Source: Ustulina deusta
Taxonomy: Eukaryota > Ascomycota > Sordariomycetes > Xylariales > Xylariaceae
Length of the DNA stretch: 64,000 bases
Reading direction: 5' to 3'
Assembly: GCA_023159155.1 (NCBI GenBank)
Contig: JAJNNX010000035.1
Location: 476,326 to 540,325, forward strand
This document shows positions 24,520 to 35,794 of the stretch, one piece after another (positions within the stretch are counted from its first letter, which is position 1; each line of letters starts with the position of its first letter). The position numbers were made by a program, and so were the translations under genes. The notes below the pieces were generated by a model. That model worked only from the letters and a program-made list of their open reading frames with translations. It ran no database searches and was not told the origin of the DNA.

Positions 24520-26429
24520 ATGGCCTCGATGACACATGATATAGCCGGTCATGCCTCTGGTGCCAAGACTGAATGCCTCTCAACACCAATTGAAACACGA
24601 GAGGCAACAGCGAAGACGGCTTCAGCAGTACGTGGCGCATCGTTGCTCATCATCCTTCAGATCGCCTCCCGCGCCATTACCTTCCTCGCCAACCAGCTGT
24701 TGATGCGTTTCCTGACCGCTCAATTACTTGGAGTCTCTGCGCAGCTTGAAGTCTACTACCTTTCTGTGCTGTTCTTTGCACGCGAGAGCTTGCGTGTTGC
24801 CGTCCAACGACAGGGAACTAGCGACGATGGGGCTAGAGATGTCAACAGGGCCAATGGTCGAGGTCGAGACGAGGCACCAGAAAAACGAGTTGCAAACGCA
24901 ACAGACAGCCAATCTGTTGTTAATATCGCCCACCTCTCGCTCGGCCTAGGTCTGGCATCATCGCTGGGGCTCGGCTGGGCCTATCTGCGATATGTCGACG
25001 TCGCCACGGCGTCAACGCCATACTTGAATACAGCTCTGCGTATGTATGGCGTCGCTGCTTTGGTTGAGCTTCTGTCCGAGCCGGCATTTGTCGTCCTACA
25101 ACACAAATTACGCTTCGGACCCCGTGCCGCGGCCGAGTCCATCGCCACTTTTTTGCGCTGCCTCGCCACCTTTGGTGCCGCGAACTGGGGTTGGAAGCAG
25201 AGCTTAGACTTGGGTGTAATGCCGTTTGCCCTCGGCCAACTTGCCTATGGTGTAGGACTATTGGCCGTTTACCTATGGTACGGGACTAGCCTTGCAAAAT
25301 CCGAAGGGTTCTCTCTCTTCCCACGACGTGTAGGCCAGGACACAGCATCATGGACGGCAAAGAAGCGGTCGTTAACGAATGAAAGCTATGTACTCGGCTA
25401 CTTCTTCACGCCTACGCTTCAATTAGCTTCTAGTCTCATGTCCCAGTCCCTTGTCAAGCATGTCCTAACGCAGGGTGACACTTTTCTCGTTTCGATCCTC
25501 TCCGACCCGCGGTCTCAGGGTGTTTACGCGCTCGCTAACAATTACGGTAGCCTGCTCGCTCGCCTTGTCTTCCAGCCTATCGAGGAGAGCAGTCGGAACT
25601 ATTTTAGCAAGCTCCTCTCATCTCCTTCTACGTCGGCTACGACAGGGGAGACACCAGATAAGGCGGCAGCTAAGACGCGGGTTCACAAAGCGCGGACCGA
25701 TCTCCATGCGCTGCTCAAGTTTTATGTCCTACTCAGCGTGGTTGTCGTCAGTATTGGCCCGTACGCCGCGCCCCTTCTCGTGCAGATAGTTGCGGGACGA
25801 CGATGGTCTGGCAGCGGTGCCGGCGCCGTCCTTGCAAGGTACTGCTTCTACATCCCGCTGCTTGCGGCGAATGGTGTTTCTGAGGCCTTCGTCTCATCCG
25901 TCGCCACAAAATCCGATGTTCATCGCCAGAGTCTGTGGATGGGTGTCTTTAGCGTCGTGTTCGCCATTGCGGGTTTTGTCTCGCTGTATATACTTGATCT
26001 AGGCGCCGCCGGTTTAGTGTACGCAAATGCGATTAACATGTTTTGTCGCATCATCTGGAGCGGCGCTTTCATCTCCCATTATTTTCGGCGGAATGGTGTG
26101 GAGTTTGGATGGGGTGGGCTTATACCCAACGGGACAGCTCTCTATGTTTTGGGCACGGCTACGCTCTGGGGCACGTTGTCACGAGCTAGCATTTCGGTAG
26201 GTAATGTCTCGCCACATGTCTTCAAAGACCTAGCCATGATCGGAGCTGCCGCAGTACCCTACATTGGTCTCATGTAAGTTTGTGGCTCTCAACAACTCCC
26301 TTTTAGATTTTTATTCTACACTCTATCTTCCAGGGAAAACGCTGCTAATCACTAAGTAGTGCTTACGCCGAACGCCATTATTTTATGGACTGCTATCGAT
26401 CTATACGTCAACGTCGGGGCGCATCATGA
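24520..26429 (+). CDS. RFT1: RFT1, ER membrane protein for lipid-linked oligosaccharide
   Basis: Two exons, 24520-26273 and 26360-26429 (86-nt intron, GTAAGT donor, AAGTAG acceptor), giving 607 residues. The second exon adds AYAERHYFMDCYRSIR, which matches the usual C-terminus of the family and replaces a stop four bases into the intron. The N-terminal half has the RFT1 hallmark ITFLANQLLMRFLTAQLLGV and LEVYYLSVLFFARESLRVAVQR. Many hydrophobic helices follow, with family motifs such as LTQGDTFLVS, QGVYALANNYGSLLARLVFQ and EESSRNYFSKLL. RFT1 supports N-glycosylation by acting on Man5GlcNAc2-PP-dolichol at the ER; whether it is itself the flippase is disputed. A charged linker near residues 100-130 looks lineage-specific. 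It is convergent with DBP3, the stops being 77 bp apart. Confidence 0.95.
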
Positions 26430-26506
26430 ACCTTGTACTGTGACTCATGTAATGAATAACATTCGATGTGTTTCCGTATATTCACGCAGCTCCCTTGTTG
26501 CCGGAT

Positions 26507-28430
26507 CTAGTCATCAAACGTGATCTTCGTGCCTTTCTGCGACATGTCAACGTCCTTGAAGAAGGCACCATAGGTGCCGTGCGCCTTTTTCTTGACCGTG
26601 GTGCCAAATTTGAGCAGCTCATCCGGTATAGGTTGTCCTGCCGCTTTGAGAATGTTGACTAACCTGCAAAGGAAAATTAGTATTCTGCGGTGTTAGTCTA
26701 TGAAGTTGGCATGTGTTTGAACTCACTCTCCAGAGTGTGCCTTATCATGTTCTGTGAATAGGGTAATGGCTTGACCTGTCTTGCCAGCTCGTCCCGTACG
26801 ACCAATGCGATGCACGTAGTCTTCGATGGTGAGTGGGAACTAGTAGCAGACGATGTTAGTTCACTGAGCTATGCAAAAAATGACAAAATAAAACCGAAAG
26901 CACTGCACTCACTGTACAGTTGATAACTAGTTTCACCTCGGGAATATCTAGACCGCGAGCAGCCACGTCTGTCGCCACTAAGACGGGTGTCTGACCCGAC
27001 TTGAAGGCCTCGAGGCTTCGTGTCCGCTGCTCCTGTTTCAAGTCACCATGAATGCCGACGACCTTGATACCACGCTGCTGTAAGAAGTTTTCGACGCGCG
27101 TGGCCTCCTTCTTATACAGGCAGAATACCAATACTCTCTCGTTCTTGGGGTGCGCTTTAAGAAGCTGCAGGAGTCGCCCCTCCTTAGCACGCTGATCCAC
27201 GACCTCGACGCGTTGTTCGATTCTCATATTTGCTTGAAGGTCACCGCTCTCGTTACCACCAATTTGGATGCGAACGGGTGAAACCATGAATGACAAAGCG
27301 AGAGCTTGCACACTCTGCGGCCACGTTGCTGTGAACATGAGCGTCTGACGTTCCTCCTTCTTGGGTGTACATCCGATAATTCTCTTAATGTCGTCTTCGA
27401 ACCCCTTGTCAAGCATACGGTCCGCCTCATCGAGCACCACGAATTTGGCATTGTCTAGCTTGGCAGTGCCCTCCTCTAGGAAATCCTTGAGCCGGCCAGG
27501 GGTGGCGACGATAATATCCGCCTTTTTGAGAAGATGTCTCTGGTCATCCTTTGATGCGCCGCCATATATACAGACTGTCCTCAGCCCGACAAGATCGGCC
27601 AGTTTAGAGAGTTCCTCGTTGGTCTGCATAGCGAGTTCTCGTGTAGGTGATACCACCACGGCACGTATCCTACCGCCACCTTTGATCTTGGGCATGTCAA
27701 GTACGGTGTCGACGAGGGGCAGGCCGAACGCGATTGTTTTGCCCGAGCCTGTCTCTGCTACTCCGACAATATCCCGGCCCGACAGGCCAAATGGCCACGA
27801 CGCAGCTTGGATGGGTGTTGGGGCGTTGAAGGCAGCGAAAGGGTCCTTCGCAGTTAGCGTAGATGGTGGTAATTGCGAAAATTCCATTATGGGTTGAAGG
27901 GGCTTGTCGGAGAGAGGGTCGACGACCGTGATCTGGTGGGTGCTCAGGAAGAGGGCGATCTCAGACTTGGGCACGGAAGGAGACGCTGCGGTCTCATCCT
28001 CACCATTCGAGGTAGTAGACTCTCCATGCCCGTTAACTGATCTGTTCGTCGCTACGTCTGCATCTCGGTCTTGTTTCTGGCGCTTCTTCTTCTCTTTTTT
28101 GTCTTTCTTCTGCTTCTTCGCCGTCCTCTCTTCAATTAGCTCCTCGCCGTCGCCGTCGCCGTCTTCGTCTCCCTCTCCTTCGCCGTTCTTCCTCTTCTTC
28201 TCCTTCTTGTCTTTCCTTTCTTTCCCCCCCTTTTTGCTCTTCTTCACCTTGACATTACCCTCATCTACTGTGGCTGCCGTGGCTTTGTCCTCGATTGAAA
28301 TTGGTGTCGAAACAGTCGAGGCGTCCTCCCGCACTTTCGCCTTGCGATCCTTCTCTTTCTTGTCCTTCTTAGACTTCTTTCTAGAAAGAGTCGCCTCTAC
28401 GTCGGCATCGTCAAGGAGATGCTTCGACAT
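26507..28430 (-). CDS. DBP3: ATP-dependent DEAD-box RNA helicase DBP3
   Basis: Three exons on the minus strand: 28430-26913, 26839-26727 and 26663-26507, giving 595 residues. Introns are 73 and 63 nt with GTGAGT donors. The N-terminal ~130 residues are Lys/Asp/Glu-rich, typical of nucleolar helicases. The core follows: Q-motif region [13 protein letters not shown] (201-213), Walker A AETGSGKT (225-232), [17 protein letters not shown] with DEAD at 334-337, motif III as TAT in [22 protein letters not shown], and [10 protein letters not shown] completed only by exon 2. The basic C-terminus ends KITFDD. DBP3 acts in 60S ribosome biogenesis, promoting 27S pre-rRNA processing. The helicase family is certain; the DBP3 orthology rests on overall resemblance. 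Confidence 0.93.
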
Positions 28431-29186
28431 GTCTATGAAGTAGCAATTGGTCCACTAAACCGGTGAATGGATTGCATGAAGAACAAAATGCAACGCAATT
28501 CTATACACTCGCATTAAGAAAGAACCGTGACCAGAAACCCGGAAAATGGCGATTGGGAAAATTGGTATGGGATAATATCGATAAGATAAGATAAACATAT
28601 CCCACCAAATTGTGGCTTATACACGAGGCTGTTAGGGTGTGGCTACCTAGGTACCTAACTTACTTTGATACTCATCCCTAAAATTACTTGGTTAGGTACC
28701 TATCCCCGCTATTTGGTTTTTCTGAGCGCTTTCCATTTGACATGTTCCTACGATGCATACAACATTATGCCAGGATGCCTTCATAGGTATATGTCAAGAT
28801 ATCATATGCTTCTGGTATCCCCAGTTTTTCATTTACACGCGCATCGTAAGCATCAATAGCGCGGCATGGGATTTTGAAATGCTTTATTGGTAATGATACA
28901 ATCTGGTGAGAATGATGCTGCGGCATCCGCGAGGAGTCGGTTGCGATGAAAAGGCTGCATCATTCTCTGAAGTCCTGAACTTCGAATACTCCTTACGCTC
29001 TAACTCCGAATTGATTGATATGTGGCTATTCATGGGGAGATTATGAAAAGAAACTAGACATTGTCCGACCATCCACCCTGTATCGAGGTTCCATCGACTG
29101 CTTTTGGTTCCCACATAGCTAGATGTATCAAATACAAAACGCATTCAACAACGATCTGATTTGATTGAAAAAAAAACATGAAAAAA
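28431..29186. other. Intergenic region upstream of DBP3
   Basis: 756 bp between the DBP3 start and the ISU1 stop, both minus strand. TAGGTACCTA-type repeats occur at about 28648-28700. No gene recognised. Confidence 0.6.
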
Positions 29187-29809
29187 TCACGCGGCAGCTG
29201 AGGCGACTTCACTAGCCCCAGGGAGCTTGACCCCAGTGCCTGCAAGGCTTGTCGGGCGCGCATGAGGGTTTTTGGTGTAGTAGTTGGAGATAGCGGACTT
29301 GATGGCATCTTCGGCCAACATAGAACAATGTACTGTGGTCAAGGTTAGCGAGTGTCTTTTTTTACGGTTGTGCAAACTGCAGAAAACTCACACTTGACGG
29401 GTGGTAGACATAGCTCTTTAGCGATCTCCGTGTTCTTAATCCGGCCGGCCTCTTCCAAAGTCATGCCACGAACCAGCTCGGTCAGATAACTTGAGCTCGC
29501 AATGGCGCTGCCACAGCCGAAGGTCTTGAACTTGACATCGGAGATACGGTTGTCGTTAGGATCGACACGGATCTGGAGCTTCATAACGTCGCCGCAGGCA
29601 GGCGCACCGACTAATCCCGTACCAACGTCGGCGTCATTCTTCTGCATTGAGCCGACGTTTCGCGGCCGGTTGTAGTGATCCAAGACTTTCTCGTGGTAGG
29701 ACCGGCGGGCGATGTTGGCAATAGGACCGAAGGTCTGACGCACGGCGATACGAGGCCTCGATGTCGCCACAACGCGGCGCGCCGTGTTGGCAAACGTCCT
29801 TGACAGCAT
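29187..29809 (-). CDS. ISU1: Mitochondrial iron-sulfur cluster scaffold ISU1
   Basis: Two exons, 29809-29392 and 29332-29187 (59-nt intron, GTGAGT donor, CCACAG acceptor), giving 187 residues. The first ~35 residues are Arg/Ala/Ser/Thr-rich without acidic residues, a mitochondrial targeting sequence. The mature part starts YHEKVLDHYNRPRNVGS. The three cluster-binding cysteines are Cys72 (GAPACGDVM), Cys99 (FKTFGCGSAIASS) and Cys142 (LHCSMLAEDAI, made by the splice). The LPPVK motif at 135-139 is the binding site for the Hsp70 chaperone. ISU1 is the scaffold on which the cysteine desulfurase assembles 2Fe-2S clusters in the matrix. It diverges from the Ubp14-type gene across 1.45 kb. Confidence 0.97.
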
Positions 29810-31261
29810 TGTGATATTAAATTGTGTGGTCGCCGGGTCTTGCAGCGATTACAGTGTTGGTAGCGTCCCTGGTTCTACGGAAACCGAGATATGGGCGTCG
29901 CTCGGCCAAATATGTGTGAAATATCACTCGTGGTTGATACAGGGGAAATGATCGTGTGGTTGGAGTGCTCCAAATGTGCGTACGTATCCCGCGTGATGTT
30001 CGACGAGGTAGGTGATATAGGATGATGATGGTGGTGATGACGATTGAGGCGAAATGCGAAGGAGGGAATTATTAGTAAAAGGGCTGGAGTCCATCTGCCT
30101 CAAGAGCTAACGAGCGGGCTTTGTATTCGTTTGGCCGGCGATCTCGGTCGCAAATGATGAAGTTGCCCGCTTGTGGCGAATCAGGGAGCTCCAACGGCCT
30201 ATGATTTCATTATCTCGGAGATGGCTTTGCACACTGTATATTCGGCACAACGCCCGTCGATGTACACTGGCTACGGGCATTTTTTATAGGCACTGTCAGG
30301 CCATCTGTACTGCCTAGTACTGTGTCTAGGTAAGTCTAAACCTTGTGTGATTAGCTTTCAGTGGCACTGTATGCGTGGGGAACAACCTTGCTAAATGAGG
30401 TTATTCTTGTCTTATCAGATCCGATCTAAGGATAAGTCCGCCTATGATACTTCGGATCCGAGAAACTGCCGATCTTCTTCTCCGAGAGTGTCATCTACCT
30501 AGGTACCTATCTGAGCCTACGCACAGCTTACCTTATACCTACCTAGGTACATACGTAGGGACCAACATCAGATGAGGTGCATGGTAGTACCTAGGTGGTC
30601 TACTTGTACCTACGTAGTGGCTGTGGGTGCGGGGCATGAATTGCCTGCAGGCAGTCTAGTACCTCTAAGTAGTACCTACCCCTCCTGAAGGCATTCAGGC
30701 ATTACCTACAGTACCTGAAGGTACCTTAGGTAGGCTCGGTACTTAGTTACTTACTGTAAGATCTTCATTCCCAAAGTGCCACCTAGCGTGCAAGCTCAAG
30801 GCGGGGTGGCTTGAAACAGCTTCAGCTTGCCCTATCTACCCGATTGCATCACCTCGAGACAGGTGTCTGGGTACCTAAGCAAAGCGCAAAAAAGAGGTAC
30901 ATGAATACTGACCTGAAGTTGTCCCATCCTCTTCGTTGGCTGCCTGCCTCAGGTCACCTTCATCTTCCACACCACAAATTCCTATAGGTACTGTACTTCC
31001 CTGTGGGCCGGTTCTTTTTTACCTACCTCTCCTCTCTAGCAGGTAGTCATATCAAGACCAAACAGCGGCAATCACTCTGTTTGCTGTTTACTGATATCTT
31101 ACATCCCACACCTAGCCAAATCACCAAACTACCGAAACACCACTTAAGCCATCCCTAGCCCCGGGAGACGTCTCTATTGGTGTTTGTCCCTTGTTTCTAC
31201 CGTCCATCCGGCGCTAGGTACTGTCTAGCCACAGCAATACTACTCGCTTCCGCTGTTCGCC
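29810..31261. other. Divergent promoter region between ISU1 and the Ubp14-type gene
   Basis: 1.45 kb of non-coding DNA serving two genes read outward. The right two-thirds is dense in TAGGTA/TACCTA repeats. No small gene or RNA recognised. Confidence 0.6.
30495..30750. repeat. Cluster of TAGGTACCTA-type palindromic micro-repeats
   Basis: At least ten occurrences of ACCTA or TAGGT cores within about 250 bp, often combined as the palindromes CCTAGG and GGTACC. The same words recur in many other intergenic regions of the window and are largely absent from coding exons. Confidence 0.75.
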
Positions 31262-33813
31262 ATGGCATGCGAGCATCTCGAGTCTATCTGTAAGTGCCTC
31301 CAAGTTTCAGCTCTAGAGAACCTCGTCCTTGACCCGTGCTAACTATTTGCGGCAGCCTTGAGCCCACCTACGCCAGCTCAGTCTGTCTACCGCGAGGATT
31401 GCACACAGTGCTTCGACTCCATCGTATGTCATCAACTCTCTCCACGTAGTTTCTTCGTCAATGTCGTCGTGGATCGTTACCCTTGCCAGTCTGTCTGCCC
31501 TCCTGACTAGCTCTAGGACAACCCGGAAGGTCTCGATATCTGCCTCCAGTGCTTCAATGGGGGGTGTGTCGGTGAGAGAACACATTCTCAGCTTCACTAC
31601 GTCACTAGCAGTCATCCCCTCGCGCTGAACATTCGTCGAACCCGAAAACGAGTCGTAAAGGATGAGCCTCCTGCTAAGATGACAAAGCTGGCCATCGCTG
31701 CCGAGACCGAAGCTGATCGATACGACATCAGTACCGCCGTCAAATGTCATGAATGCGTAAAAGAACTCGACAAGTCTCACGCGAAGCTTGCTCCTCTCGT
31801 CGACGGTATCCTCAAAGCCAATACATTCTCTCGTCAAGAGGAGGTCAAAGCATGGGAGCAGGAAATGTCCACCTGCGAGCATATCCTGATGTTGCAGCAG
31901 GAGACAAGTCGTAAGATCGAGAGCGGCGATTTAGGACACTGTTCCAAGTGCGACCTTAAAGAAAACCTCTGGTTATGTTTAGTCTGCGGCAATCTAGGTT
32001 GCGGAAGGGCTCAGTTCGGTGGTGTTGGGGGCAATTCACACGGACTAGCCCACGCTACCGAGGCACACCATGCAGTCGCTGTTAAACTTGGCTCCATTAC
32101 GCCGGAGGGATCTGCCGACGTTTACTGCTATCAATGCGATGAGGAGCGTCTGGATAATGATCTTGCACCGCATCTGGGCCACTGGGGCATCATCTTAGCC
32201 GACCAGGTCAAGACTGAGAAGAGTTTAACCGAAATGCAAATCGAGCAGAACTTACGGTGGGAGTTCTCCATGACAACGGAGGACGGAAAGGAACTGCGGC
32301 CATTGTTTGGACCTAGCCTGACCGGGCTGAAGAATCTTGGAAATAGTTGCTACCTCGCAAGCATTTTACAGTGTCTGTTTGACTTACCCTCATTTCAGGA
32401 TCGTTACAACATCCCTGATGCCGATCTGCCAAGCGTCCCCGACCCAGCCCAGGACCTAGAGACACAGTTACGCAAGGTAGCGGATGGGTTGCTCTCTGGT
32501 CGCTATTCGAAACCCGACAGCGATGTCGTAGCATCAGAACACTCACCTGGAATTTCACATCAGAAAGGTCTCGCACCTAGCATGTTAAAACATCTAATTG
32601 GTCGTGGCCACGCAGAATTTTCTACAATGCGGCAACAAGATTCATTCGAATTCCTTCAGCACCTCATCAAGCTAATTACACGATCACAGCACCCAGCTCC
32701 ATTGACAGACCCAACGCAACAATTCCGTTTCCTGATGGAGCAACGATTGCAATGTATCAACTGCAAAAAGGTTCGCTATTCAGCGACCGAGCAAGACAGC
32801 ATCTTCATCGATGTACCGCTCGAGAAACTTCCGCCGTCCGAGGATGGAGAAGGCGACACTTATCAGGCAGTCACGATAGAACAGTGTCTGAATCGTCTCA
32901 CAGCTCAAGAGGCCGTTGAACTAACCTGCCCTGCGTGCGATAGTAAGGTGGGATTCATGAAGCGGACTCTATTTAAGACATTCCCGACTACCCTTGTAGT
33001 TAATGCCCGAAAGATGACGGTGGAGAATTGGGTACCGCGCAAAGTTGATGTTCCTGTCATTGTAGGGGATGATCCATTTTCATTAGATGAGTACCTTTCG
33101 CCCGGCCATCAGGAATCAGAAGAATTGCTCCCAGAAGAGGACGAAGCGGCTACTCCAACGTTTGCCCCGAATGAGGGCGCACTTGACCAACTAATGACCA
33201 TGGGATTCCCCCGTAACCGCTGCGAAAAGGCCCTCCATGCGACAGGCAACTCGGACGCAAATACTGCTATGGAGTGGTTGTTCGCTCATATGGAAGATGA
33301 AGGCATTGATGATCCTTTAGTACTCACATCAGCTGGTACGGGTGGGGGTGATGGGGCAGATCCTGGGAAGATTGAGATGCTTGGGGCCATGGGATTCAAT
33401 GCACCACAGGCACGCAAGGCCCTTAGGGAGACCAATGGAGATGTAGAGCGAGCGGTTGAATGGCTATTCAGTCATCCGGATGATCAAGATGACCTTGTCG
33501 AGGAGAGTGGTGCGGCGACGGAGAAGAAGGAAAGTGTCCCAGCTGGATCTGCGGATCTTCCTGCAAACTTTCAGCTGCAAAGCATTGTATGCCACAAGGG
33601 AACTAGTATCCATGCAGGGTAAGTATAACTCAGCCTCGACGCGTGAAGAAGACTACTGACTCTACTAGACATTACGTGGCATTCATTCGCAAGCAGCTCG
33701 AGCCCTCGCAGAAGCCCAAATGGGTACTCTTCAACGACGAAAAGGTTGTCGAGGCTGGAGATGTCGAAGAGATGAAGAAGACAGCTTACGTCTACTTCTT
33801 TAACAGAGTCTAG
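31262..33813 (+). CDS. UBP14: Ubiquitin C-terminal hydrolase, USP5/Ubp14 type
   Basis: Four exons: 31262-31289, 31356-31423, 31517-33618 and 33669-33813, giving 780 residues. Exon 1 encodes only nine codons. Introns are 66, 93 and 50 nt. Domains in order: N-terminal Cys-rich region, ZnF-UBP finger (~170-245; HCSKCDLKENLWLCLVCGN and the His-rich HATEAHHAVAVKL), Cys box GLKNLGNSCYLAS with nucleophile Cys310, two UBA domains (~587-626 and ~649-686), and the His box HAGHYVAFIRK, completed by the last splice. This architecture (ZnF-UBP with two UBAs inserted in the catalytic core) is diagnostic of USP5/Ubp14. These enzymes dismantle free, unanchored polyubiquitin chains in cytosol and nucleus. The tail ends TAYVYFFNRV, the usual USP terminus. 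It is convergent with MAD2. Confidence 0.96.
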
Positions 33814-34339
33814 AGGAAGTTGGTCGCCTATTCACCTACCATGTTCTGCATTATGAGGCGATTTGAGAGAGGCACTGGGTTTCATAGAAAGCAAAACGGA
33901 GTTGTGCGGGTGGGAGTTAGGTTTTGAATGCGAGCGTACATAGGAAGCATGAGTGCAAGTGGCTAAGTTTCTAAAATGTTGGAGTAGATACGCATGTTGC
34001 TAGCTTTGATGGTGCATCCAGGAGGCTTGTTAGACTTAGGAGTCTCGCATTCAACTCATATATTGACACAGTGTTGACCCCTCCTAGTAGGTAGTCCTAC
34101 GTGTCGGGGGTCAGGTTACTTCGACTTTACAGTTTTCAAAAGTCGATGCTCGCAGACAAGTATAGCTCGTATCCCCCAACCGGATGTACTCCCAAAACGC
34201 CGAAGGAGATGAAGTATTGCTTGTGAGGATGTTTTCCCCTCCATCACAACCACCGTTGCTCCCAAAATATCACAGCCGAGATAACTCATCGAAAGTAAAA
34301 TCGGACAACACGTGGCCTGGGAAGAGATGCGCTAGACGC
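33814..34339. other. Convergent spacer between the Ubp14-type gene and MAD2
   Basis: 526 bp holding two 3' ends. The strand-shadow frame beginning at 34184 runs antisense into MAD2 and is not credible as a gene. Confidence 0.6.
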
Positions 34340-35325
34340 TTAATTTCCAAGTCGGTAGCTCACGAGTGTCTCTACACGGTGGTTGCTCGTGCTGAATCCG
34401 CGCAACTGGACCCGCTCAGCATTGACAATCTCCTTAGCGTCACTATCTCCCCATTCCACAGGCACCTCACTGTCAGCATCAGCGTACACGAGGACGTTGA
34501 AGGTGCAGTCACCGGCGAGCTGTGGGAGAAAGGTGACGGAGGCGGTGATCTGACGGAATAGAGCGGCAATCTCTGCCTGGATCTCGGCCTCGGTCTTGGC
34601 CGGGTCTGCCAAGGACGTGGCTGCAGTGCCGCCGCCGCCGCCGCCACCGCTGCTGTTCTCCTGGTCGCCAGTCGTGGCAGGGGTCGCTGATCTCGAGGCT
34701 TTCTTGGACTTGGAGGAGGCGAAGATCTGGACGTCAAATTGCCACCTTTCCACATGCTCACCCGTGTCTTTGTCGGTGATGACGATGACTAGCTTGCTGA
34801 TCTTGCCGTGCTGCATCCACCTATCGAGCTGTGACATTATCTTCTTGATATAGGCTTTGACTTGATCGTCGGCGGATACGAGCATATTGAGGCCATATTT
34901 CTTTACTCTGTTTGACGTGGAAAAGGTAGTGATCAGCTTGCGCATTAAACGAGTGGCAATATGAGAGAAATTGGGGTTTCTATTCGTACGCTGTGAAGTC
35001 CTCGGCTGGGTAGACGCCTCTTTGGAACCTATAGGGTTGTCGTTAGTCGACCTGGTCTCGGCTTCGAGGCTCTTCCACGGGGATTGGTTATTCGATAGCG
35101 CTTCGAACGTACAAGATGGTATGGATCGAGTATTGGAACTATGCAGAAGCGCGTTTGTCAGCTGCAAATCGGCCCTATGCGCCTCGGCACCTCCTAACGC
35201 CTCTGGATACGTCTGACAGCTAAAACCAACAAACAACATACGAATTCAGCGACGAGCTTTGCGCTTCCCTTGAGGGACAGCTTGTGGACCTTGGATTTGT
35301 CCTTTTCTACTGTAGTCGGAGGCAT
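34340..35325 (-). CDS. MAD2: Spindle assembly checkpoint protein MAD2 (HORMA domain)
   Basis: Four exons on the minus strand: 35325-35242, 35138-35113, 35028-34990 and 34907-34340, giving 238 residues. Exons 2 and 3 are micro-exons of 26 and 39 nt; only joining them yields the HORMA core FQYSIHTILFQRGVYPAEDF followed by VKKYGLNMLVS. The rest follows MAD2: IKKIMSQLDRWM, ERWQFDVQ, FRQITASVTFLPQL, and the C-terminal safety-belt segment VQLRGFSTSNHRVETLVSYRL. MAD2 binds MAD1 and CDC20 and holds the anaphase-promoting complex inactive until kinetochores attach. Between the two halves there is an extra ~30-residue loop rich in Ser, Ala and a seven-Gly run, making the protein longer than the ~200 residues of yeast or animals. 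It diverges from GUF1 over 470 bp. Confidence 0.95.
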
Positions 35326-35794
35326 GGCGAATATCAATACCAGTTCGAAGAATCGGTCAATCGGCGTGGTTATACGTGGGAAGACGTTCTCGTTCTCGTC
35401 AGGACGGATTGGAATCAGGTACAGGGCCTATCGAATGCATGCGTTGAGATTTGTTGACTTTGGCGCTGTCGCTTTGGCGGGGTGACGAGGCGGCACGGTG
35501 CGTTGATATTTGACTATATACTATGTACGCGTGCGCCAACTCCCACCTCGACTTAACAGTGCAATCGGAAAGTGGTACTGTGCACAGCCCCGATAAGATA
35601 ACAGGACCTGGGCAGATAAGCAAAGTCTAAATCTATCTAGTCTAGCCTATTGTGATGATGATGACGACCTGATGATGGGCGGCGACGACGCCAACGACAA
35701 CAACGATCCCATGTTTTGACACTCGCCTCCCATTGTCCAAATCCGCCCAGCCCACAACGCCAACGCCGTCGCCGACCAGAGGAAATCTGAATGG
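35326..35794. other. Divergent promoter between MAD2 and GUF1
   Basis: 469 bp with no gene. The GUF1-proximal half is rich in GATGATGAC and CGACAACAACG triplet-like strings, probably in its 5' leader. Confidence 0.55.

Noticed and set aside
27904..28443. 179-codon plus-strand frame, Ser/Phe-rich
   Set aside because: Antisense shadow of the Lys-rich N-terminus of DBP3.
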